DNA of 5,530 nt from Azoarcus sp. GTDB lineage: Bacteria > Pseudomonadota > Gammaproteobacteria > Burkholderiales > Rhodocyclaceae. The notes beneath the pieces are model-generated. The model did no database searches and was not told the origin of the DNA. It was given only the letters and a program-made list of their open reading frames with translations. The stretch is from contig JALNWS010000239.1 of assembly GCA_023230755.1 (NCBI GenBank), positions 1 to 5,530 of the forward strand. The letters are read 5' to 3'. The translations under genes were made by a program, and so were the position numbers. Of the stretch, positions 1 through 4,288 are shown piece by piece. Numbering within the stretch: the stretch's first letter is position 1; each line of letters starts with the position of its first letter.

Positions 1-69
1 TCGACCGCCTTGTTTGGACGGTTCGATGACAGCGACAGGGTCTACTTCGAGCTTCGTCGCTGGTTCTGA
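1..69 (+). CDS. C-terminal end of an unidentified protein, possibly an outer-membrane beta-barrel (5' partial)
   Basis: Reading from base 1 there are 22 sense codons followed by TGA at 67-69. The visible peptide ends DRVYFELRRWF. It has a terminal Phe with hydrophobic residues at positions 5, 7 and 9 from the end (L, F, V), which resembles the C-terminal beta-signal of outer-membrane barrels. Position 3 from the end is Arg where that signal usually has an aromatic or hydrophobic residue, so the match is incomplete. The gene converges on the N-acyl amino acid synthase, with only 33 bp between the two stop codons. Too little is present to name a family. That it is the end of a real gene is inferred from the open frame running in from the window edge and the tidy convergent arrangement; 22 open codons could also occur by chance. 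Confidence 0.5.
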   Translation, partial: STALFGRFDDSDRVYFELRRWF

Positions 70-75
70 TCGAAA

Positions 76-106
76 CTGATCTCGTCGCCTTGTGCCGCGA
101 GATCAG
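76..106. terminator. Inverted repeat between convergent genes, possible bidirectional terminator
   Basis: CTGATCTCG (76-84) and CGAGATCAG (98-106) are perfect 9-bp inverted arms around a 13-nt loop. The hairpin begins 6 bp after the upstream stop codon and its right arm covers the stop codon of the minus-strand synthase gene (103-105). Neither side has a proper T-tract: the minus-strand side has only TTT, and the plus-strand side continues GC-rich. If it terminates transcription it is not a canonical intrinsic terminator. Its position between two gene ends is the main support. Confidence 0.4.
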
Positions 107-876
107 CGCAGCAGTTGTGCAGTCAGTTGCTGCTGGAGCGCAAGCATTTCCGCCGGGGGGGCAAACAGCCGGTAAAGACTGCGGGTTGTACTTGTTTCCT
201 TCCCGGCATGTAGGGTGATGAGATCGTCAACTTCGTGCTGAGACATGTGCATCAGCACTGCGGGCGCACCAACCCGGGGACAGACCCGTTCTTCTCCAAC
301 GATCCGGTAGCCCAGCATCCGGCGGTAAAAGCCCGCGTGTCGTGGGTGAACTTCGATGAAAAGGTCGGTCATCCGGTAGATTCTGCGGGTCAGGACATAC
401 ACCAGCTGAAACAGGTCAGCCATGACCTCGGCGGAGTTGTGCTCCGGATCCATCGCCATCCGGGTAACCTCGCAGACCCGGCCGCCGCGAGCGCGCGCCG
501 CGTCGATTTCGGGGCGGTAGAGCGTATCGGCCATCAGCCCGTTCGGAGAGTCGATGCCGACCGTGAGCGTGGCAAAGAGGTGATCGCCGCGACAGGCGAC
601 GATTGTGGTCTGGTGTTCGGTCTGTGCGAGTTCCGGATGGTAGATCTGCAGGCCGCGCGTCGAGTACATTCTCTCGATCAGGGCAGAAATGTGGTGCTGC
701 AGCCCGGTGAAGCCGTTGGCGCAACGAATGTGATACCCGTCGCGGATCATGGCGAACTCCACGCTTGTGTCATCATCCGGTTCCGGCAAACGCTCCGGTT
801 GCGCTGCGTGCCCGGAAGGCGAACGCATCGAATCACGAGTCTTTGCTTCCGAGGGTGGTCTGCAACGAGCGTTCAT
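103..876 (-). CDS. FeeM-like long-chain N-acyl amino acid synthase (GNAT fold)
   Basis: Members of this family transfer a long-chain acyl group from acyl carrier protein to the amino group of an amino acid. Counted from the ATG at 876 the product is 257 aa. The first 42 residues or so are Ser/Pro/Arg/Glu-rich and look disordered. The domain starts near MIRDGYHIRCANG (43-55). EVTRMAMDP (136-144) is the central GNAT-like strand and the ligand-binding turn after it. EVHPRHAGFYRRMLGY (175-190) and CPRVGAPAVL (199-208) form the strongly conserved C-terminal half typical of FeeM-type proteins. No signal peptide or membrane segment is seen, so it is probably cytoplasmic. The start is uncertain: TTG at 936, ATG at 876, ATG at 828 and ATG at 750 are all in frame, and only 750 has a good Shine-Dalgarno. 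The gene is divergent from the EPS operon. The family is known to be associated with PEP-CTERM/exosortase loci, which fits the neighbours. The amino acid substrate cannot be read from the sequence, and no acyl carrier protein gene is in view. Confidence 0.8.
   Translation of the reverse strand: MNARCRPPSEAKTRDSMRSPSGHAAQPERLPEPDDDTSVEFAMIRDGYHIRCANGFTGLQHHISALIERMYSTRGLQIYHPELAQTEHQTTIVACRGDHLFATLTVGIDSPNGLMADTLYRPEIDAARARGGRVCEVTRMAMDPEHNSAEVMADLFQLVYVLTRRIYRMTDLFIEVHPRHAGFYRRMLGYRIVGEERVCPRVGAPAVLMHMSQHEVDDLITLHAGKETSTTRSLYRLFAPPAEMLALQQQLTAQLLR
757..760 (-). promoter_or_regulatory. Ribosome binding site favouring a shorter synthase start at 750
   Basis: On the minus strand GTGGAG lies 6 nt before the ATG at 750 (core GGAG at 757-760). 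None of the upstream in-frame starts (828, 876, 936) has a comparable purine-rich site. Starting at 750 would give a 215-aa protein beginning exactly at the conserved domain. The codons between 828 and 750 still look coding (mostly G or C at third positions), so the case is not settled. Confidence 0.4.
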
Positions 877-1083
877 GTTTGGATTCGGGACGCTTTCCTG
901 CAAGGGAAGAGATTTGGAGGGGATGTGTTTCTGCAAATGCGAGCGACTTTATCGGTCCTTAAGATCGCCGGCTGTAAGCGATTGTGTAATTGTTCCTTCA
1001 GGTTGACTGACGTATCTTCGTAGCATGTGGGTAAATCTCAGGGCGTATCATAGGCGTCGTACAGAAATAGGGGTAGGGTGACC
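877..1083. promoter_or_regulatory. Divergent intergenic region, presumed promoters for the synthase and the EPS operon
   Basis: This stretch separates the divergent synthase and export-lipoprotein genes and must carry the EPS operon promoter if the operon starts here. It is visibly richer in A/T than the flanking genes, mainly between 945 and 1070. A -35-like TTGACT lies at 1003-1008 but has no -10 box at 16-18 bp. TATCAT at 1046-1051 and TGTAAT at 985-990 resemble -10 boxes but lack partners. I found no convincing GG-N10-GC sigma-54 site. No small ORF with a good start site was seen. A promoter here is inferred from layout only. Confidence 0.35.
1075..1078 (+). promoter_or_regulatory. Ribosome binding site setting the export lipoprotein start at ATG 1084
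   Basis: AGGG at 1075-1078 sits 5 nt before ATG 1084, within a G-rich run starting at 1070. An alternative GTG start at 1078 would add only two residues and would overlap this site, leaving GGGG at 1070-1073 as its own Shine-Dalgarno with 4-nt spacing. ATG 1084 is preferred for its codon and spacing. Confidence 0.5.
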
Positions 1084-1713
1084 ATGAGTAAACAAGCTTC
1101 GATCGTGTGGGCGGGGTTCCGTCGTTTTCTGGGCCTGGCGTTACTTGCAGGCCTGCTGGGTGGCTGCGCATCCTCGTTTCCGCCTGCGCCGATGGCTGCT
1201 GCGGATGCCGATTACAACTACGTAATCGGAGCGGGGGATTCCGTGAATATTGTGGTGTGGCGTAACCCGGAGTTGTCGATGTCGGTGCCGGTCCGTCCGG
1301 ACGGCAAGATCACGACACCGCTGGTAGAAGACCTGCCCGCGCTGGGCAAAGATGCGACGACGCTGGCGCGCGATATCGAGAAGGAACTGTCCAAGTTCAT
1401 TCGCGAACCGGTCGTGACCGTCATCGTTACCGGTTTTGTTGGTCCCTACAGCGAACAGATTCGTGTAGTGGGCGAAGCCGGCAAGCCACAGATTCTGCCT
1501 TACCAGCAGAAAATGACCTTGCTCGACGTCATGATCGCCGTCGGAGGCATTACTGAATTTGCCGACGGCAATGCCGCCACCATCCTGCGCACCGGCGAAG
1601 GTAACAAGCAGTACAGCGTGCGGATCAAGGATCTGATCAAACGTGGCGACGTGTCGGCCAATGTCGAAATGCGTCCCGGTGATGTGTTGATTATTCCGCA
1701 AAGCTGGTTCTGA
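1084..1713 (+). CDS. XrtA/PEP-CTERM-type exopolysaccharide export lipoprotein (Wza-like, OPX family, EpsE-like)
   Basis: This is the periplasmic/outer-membrane export component for an exopolysaccharide. The product is 209 aa. A lipoprotein signal peptide (RR at 13-14, hydrophobic stretch 15-25) ends in the lipobox LGGC with Cys28 as the lipidated residue. Ala at +2 favours the outer membrane. A polysaccharide export (Wza N-terminal) domain spans about 45-117, opening with YVIGAGDSVNIVVWRNPELS and including VRPDGKITTPLV. An SLBB domain follows at about 125-170 (IRVVGEAGKPQILPY, then LLDVMIAVGGITEFA). The protein ends at once with MRPGDVLIIPQSWF. E. coli Wza is about 380 aa with further SLBB-like domains and a C-terminal amphipathic helix that crosses the outer membrane. 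Both are absent here, so this is a short OPX form. It is the first gene of the operon, 76 bp ahead of the chain-length gene, as in EpsE-EpsF-EpsG loci. Confidence 0.92.
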   Translation: MSKQASIVWAGFRRFLGLALLAGLLGGCASSFPPAPMAAADADYNYVIGAGDSVNIVVWRNPELSMSVPVRPDGKITTPLVEDLPALGKDATTLARDIEKELSKFIREPVVTVIVTGFVGPYSEQIRVVGEAGKPQILPYQQKMTLLDVMIAVGGITEFADGNAATILRTGEGNKQYSVRIKDLIKRGDVSANVEMRPGDVLIIPQSWF

Positions 1714-1736
1714 TCATTTTCCCTTCAACCAGCCTT

Positions 1737-1766
1737 GTCTGCCTTTCCTTATTGGGAAGGGCAGGC
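1737..1766 (+). repeat. Strong hairpin in the spacer between export and chain-length genes
   Basis: CTGCCTTTCC (1739-1748) pairs with GGAAGGGCAG (1755-1764) as a 10-bp stem with one G-U wobble and a 6-nt loop. It extends outward through a U-G wobble (1738/1765) and a G-C pair (1737/1766). No T-tract follows, so a simple terminator is unlikely. It starts 23 nt after the export gene stop and ends 23 nt before the chain-length ATG at 1790. It could be an mRNA processing or stability element, a leaky attenuator, or one copy of a dispersed palindromic repeat. Confidence 0.6.
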
Positions 1767-1789
1767 GTGGGCGTGACCAAGACTGACAC

Positions 1790-3334
1790 ATGGAAGAACT
1801 CGTAAGACAGCTTGTCGGTTACCTGCGCGACATGTGGCGTTTCCGTTGGTGGGGACTGGCGATGGCGTGGATTGTTGGCGCCGTCGGTGGTGTCGTGATC
1901 TACACGATGCCCGATAAGTACGAGTCCTCGGCTCGCGTATTCGTCGATACCCAATCCATTTTGCGCCCACTGATGTCGGGTCTCGCGGTACAGCCCAATG
2001 TCGATCAGCAGATCGCGATCCTGAGCCGGACCCTGATCAGCCGCCCCAATGTCGAGAAGCTGATCACCATGGCCGATCTTGATCTCGGGGTGAAGAATGC
2101 AGCCGAACGTGAGGCATTGATCACGACGCTGTCCAAGGGTTTGCAGATCCGGGGCACGGGCCGTGACAACCTTTTTACCCTGGCTTACTCGGATGAGCAC
2201 GCCGAGCGGGCGCAGCGCATTGTCCAGGCCCTCGTTTCGCTGTTTGTCGAATCCGGGCTGGGTGGCAAACGACAGGATTCGGATACCGCTCGGCGTTTCA
2301 TCGAGGAGCAGATCAAGAACTACGAGCAGAAGCTCGTCGACGCCGAGAACCGCCTCAAGGAGTTTCGCCTCAAGAATATGGCGCTGCTTGGCGATGGTGC
2401 GCGTGATTACGTCTCGCAGATTGCACAGTTGAACCAGCAACTTGCGCAGGCGCGGCTGGAACTGCGCGAGGCGGAGAATTCCCGCGATGCCATGCAACGT
2501 CAGTTGGTGGGCGAAGAGCCCGTGCTGTTGCCGCAGACGCCGAACGCTTCGAATGTGTCGATCCCTGAGATCGACGGCCGTATCGACGCGCTCAAGCGCA
2601 ATCTGGATGACATGATGCAACGCTACACCGACAAGCACCCTGATGTGATCGGCGCCCGTCGTGTCATCGAACAGCTTGAGCAGCAGAAACTCGATGAAAT
2701 CGAAGCCCGTCGCAAGGCTGGCACCGGACAGTTCGGTGCCCTCAACTCGAATCCCGTCTTCCAGCAGATGAAGCTCTCGCTGGCGGAGTCGGAATCGCGT
2801 GTGGCGTCGATGCGGGCGCGCGTCAGTGAGTACGAATCGCGACTTGCCCAGCTGGAAAGTTCGGCCAAGATGCTGCCCGAACTCGAAGCAGAGATGACTC
2901 AACTGAACCGCGATTATGCGATCAATAAATCAAACTACGACAGCCTGGTGGCACGGCGGGAGTCCGCCAATATCGCCGTGGAGATGGATAACCAGTCGGG
3001 TATCGCCGAGTTTCGCCTGATAGATCCGCCCAGCCTGCCGGTAAAGCCTTCGGCACCGAACCGCCTGCTGCTGATGCCGCTGGCCGGTGTGGCCGGACTG
3101 GCAGTCGGGCTCGCACTGACCTTCCTGCTCAGCCAGCTCAGACCTTCGTTCGTAGATGGTCGCAGCCTGCGCGAAGTAACCGGTTTGCCGGTATTGGGAA
3201 CGGTATCAATGCTTTCGACTCCTGAGCGGCGCCGGGCGAGAGTGCGTGGGCTGTTTGCTTTTGGTGGCGGACTGGCGGGCTTCGTGGGGGCTATCGCCGT
3301 TGCCACGGTGGTTCTGAACATCATTCAGGGATAA
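1790..3334 (+). CDS. XrtA/PEP-CTERM-type polysaccharide chain-length determinant (Wzz/GNVR family, EpsF-like)
   Basis: This inner-membrane polysaccharide co-polymerase controls EPS chain length and works with the export lipoprotein and the tyrosine kinase. The product is 514 aa. TM1 is about 20-40, followed by a Wzz-type periplasmic start (DKYESSARVFVDTQSILRPL, 42-61). Long, charged, coiled-coil-prone helices cover about 166-240 and 325-395. A GNVR-like segment (about 365-448) holds LNRDYAINKSNYDSLVARRE and the Pro-rich PPSLPVKPSAPNR (413-425), which leads into TM2 (about 426-448). A cytoplasmic stretch with LREVTGLPVLGTVS (460-473) resembles the linker ahead of the kinase in Wzc-type fusions. 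A third hydrophobic segment closes the protein (about 488-510). The start at 1790 lacks a clear Shine-Dalgarno, but the membrane topology supports it, because TM1 needs this N-terminus. It is followed 12 bp later by the kinase gene, indicating one operon. Confidence 0.92.
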   Translation: MEELVRQLVGYLRDMWRFRWWGLAMAWIVGAVGGVVIYTMPDKYESSARVFVDTQSILRPLMSGLAVQPNVDQQIAILSRTLISRPNVEKLITMADLDLGVKNAAEREALITTLSKGLQIRGTGRDNLFTLAYSDEHAERAQRIVQALVSLFVESGLGGKRQDSDTARRFIEEQIKNYEQKLVDAENRLKEFRLKNMALLGDGARDYVSQIAQLNQQLAQARLELREAENSRDAMQRQLVGEEPVLLPQTPNASNVSIPEIDGRIDALKRNLDDMMQRYTDKHPDVIGARRVIEQLEQQKLDEIEARRKAGTGQFGALNSNPVFQQMKLSLAESESRVASMRARVSEYESRLAQLESSAKMLPELEAEMTQLNRDYAINKSNYDSLVARRESANIAVEMDNQSGIAEFRLIDPPSLPVKPSAPNRLLLMPLAGVAGLAVGLALTFLLSQLRPSFVDGRSLREVTGLPVLGTVSMLSTPERRRARVRGLFAFGGGLAGFVGAIAVATVVLNIIQG

Positions 3335-3346
3335 GCGGAAGATACG

Positions 3347-4288
3347 ATGAGCCTTATCGAAAAAGCAGTACAACGCCTTGATGCACTCAAGCAAGCCAAC
3401 GGGGCGGACGAGACCGTCCCCCCGAAGGCTGCGCCGGTCGTGGCTGAGGCGGTACATGAGCAGGTGCACGATTCAGGCCGGACATCGTCTTCGGTTCCGC
3501 TTGCAACCCCTGTGCCCACACCCAATCCGAACGTGTCCCGTGAGGTGCGCATTGATCTCGAGCGCCTTGGCGCAATGGGGATGGTGACGCCTGATGTGCC
3601 GCGTGCTGCGATCGCCGAGGAGTTTCGCCTCATCAAGCGTCCGCTTCTGCGCAATGCGACCGTCAGCGGGCCGTCTGCGATTGAGAACGGCAGTCTGATC
3701 ATGGTGACGAGTGCGATGCCAGGGGAGGGGAAATCCTTCACTGCCATCAACCTCGCCGTGTCCATGGCGATGGAACTCGATTACACCGTATTGCTGGTGG
3801 ATGCCGATGTGTCCCGGCCCTCGGTGCTCAATCGGCTCGGCTTGCCGCCGGAAAGAGGGCTGATGGACGTGCTTTCCGGCGAGGTTTCCGATCTTGGCGA
3901 CGTTCTGCTCCGCACCAATATCGAGAAGCTCTCGATTCTGCCCGCCGGCATGCCTCACCCCCGGGCGACCGAGATGCTGGCCTCGGAGTCGATGAACCGT
4001 CTGCTGGAACAGATTGCGAATCGCTATGCCGACCGGATTATCGTATTTGATTCGCCCCCCTTGCTGGTCACCACCGAGGCCCGCGTTCTGGCAACGCATA
4101 TGGGGCAAGTCGTGATCGTGGTCGAAGCCGGGCGTACCACGCACGCCACGGTGAAACAGGCGTTGGCGACGATCGAGAACTGTCCGGTCAAGTTGATGGT
4201 GCTGAACAAGTCCCGTGAAAATGCTGCGGGCTCTTACTACGGATATGGGTATGGCTATGGTGCAGAACCCCGTTCTGAAGCGGCCTGA
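3347..4288 (+). CDS. XrtA/PEP-CTERM-type tyrosine autokinase (BY-kinase, EpsG-like)
   Basis: This cytoplasmic bacterial tyrosine kinase is the partner of the chain-length protein and autophosphorylates a C-terminal Tyr cluster to control EPS polymerisation. The product is 313 aa. It opens with MSLIEKAVQRLDAL, followed by a Pro/Ala/Thr-rich linker (about 20-66). EEFRLIK (91-97) fits the EX2RX2R oligomerisation motif with Lys in the last position. Walker A is SAMPGEGKS (122-130, Lys129). Walker A' is VLLVDADVSRP (148-158, Asp152 and Asp154), with Ser in place of the first Arg of the common DADLRRP form. Walker B is IIVFDSPP (231-238, Asp235). The tail SYYGYGYGYG (296-305) has five Tyr residues as likely phosphorylation sites. 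A good Shine-Dalgarno, GGAAG (3337-3341), lies 5 nt before the ATG. The gene is 12 bp downstream of the chain-length gene and overlaps the next gene by at least 32 bp. The lack of membrane segments fits the split kinase/co-polymerase arrangement. Confidence 0.93.
   Translation: MSLIEKAVQRLDALKQANGADETVPPKAAPVVAEAVHEQVHDSGRTSSSVPLATPVPTPNPNVSREVRIDLERLGAMGMVTPDVPRAAIAEEFRLIKRPLLRNATVSGPSAIENGSLIMVTSAMPGEGKSFTAINLAVSMAMELDYTVLLVDADVSRPSVLNRLGLPPERGLMDVLSGEVSDLGDVLLRTNIEKLSILPAGMPHPRATEMLASESMNRLLEQIANRYADRIIVFDSPPLLVTTEARVLATHMGQVVIVVEAGRTTHATVKQALATIENCPVKLMVLNKSRENAAGSYYGYGYGYGAEPRSEAA
4244..4261 (+). repeat. TATGGN hexamer repeat encoding the kinase Tyr-Gly tail and the next gene's start codons
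   Basis: Three tandem hexamers (TATGGG, TATGGC, TATGGT) encode Tyr-Gly pairs at kinase residues 300-305. In the +1 frame each hexamer contains an ATG (4245, 4251, 4257), and all three are in frame with the outer-membrane barrel gene. Only G-rich codons, not a clear Shine-Dalgarno, precede them. Confidence 0.75.

Noticed and set aside
916..936. Possible sigma-54 (-24/-12) site with GG-N10-GC at 921-934
   Set aside because: Only the bare GG and GC spacing fits. The -24 box lacks TGGCAC-like bases, and the site would lie about 150 bp from the EPS gene.
235..1023. 262-codon plus-strand open frame opposite the synthase
   Set aside because: It runs antisense to the FeeM-like domain and through the intergenic region. 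No ribosome binding site or family resemblance was seen, while the minus frame carries conserved motifs.
1011..1049. CGTATC repeated at 1011-1016 and 1044-1049, 33 bp apart (about three helical turns)
   Set aside because: A six-base repeat at this distance is easily due to chance, and the flanking bases do not match.
1003..1051. Possible sigma-70 promoter: TTGACT at 1003-1008 and TATCAT at 1046-1051
   Set aside because: The spacing between the two hexamers is far too long, and neither has a partner at 16-18 bp. Not supported as a defined promoter.
1691..2902. 403-codon open frame on the minus strand, opposite the chain-length gene
   Set aside because: It is antisense to a clearly identified Wzz/GNVR gene. 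Its translation is rich in His, Arg and Leu with no recognisable domain, as expected for the shadow of a GC-rich gene.
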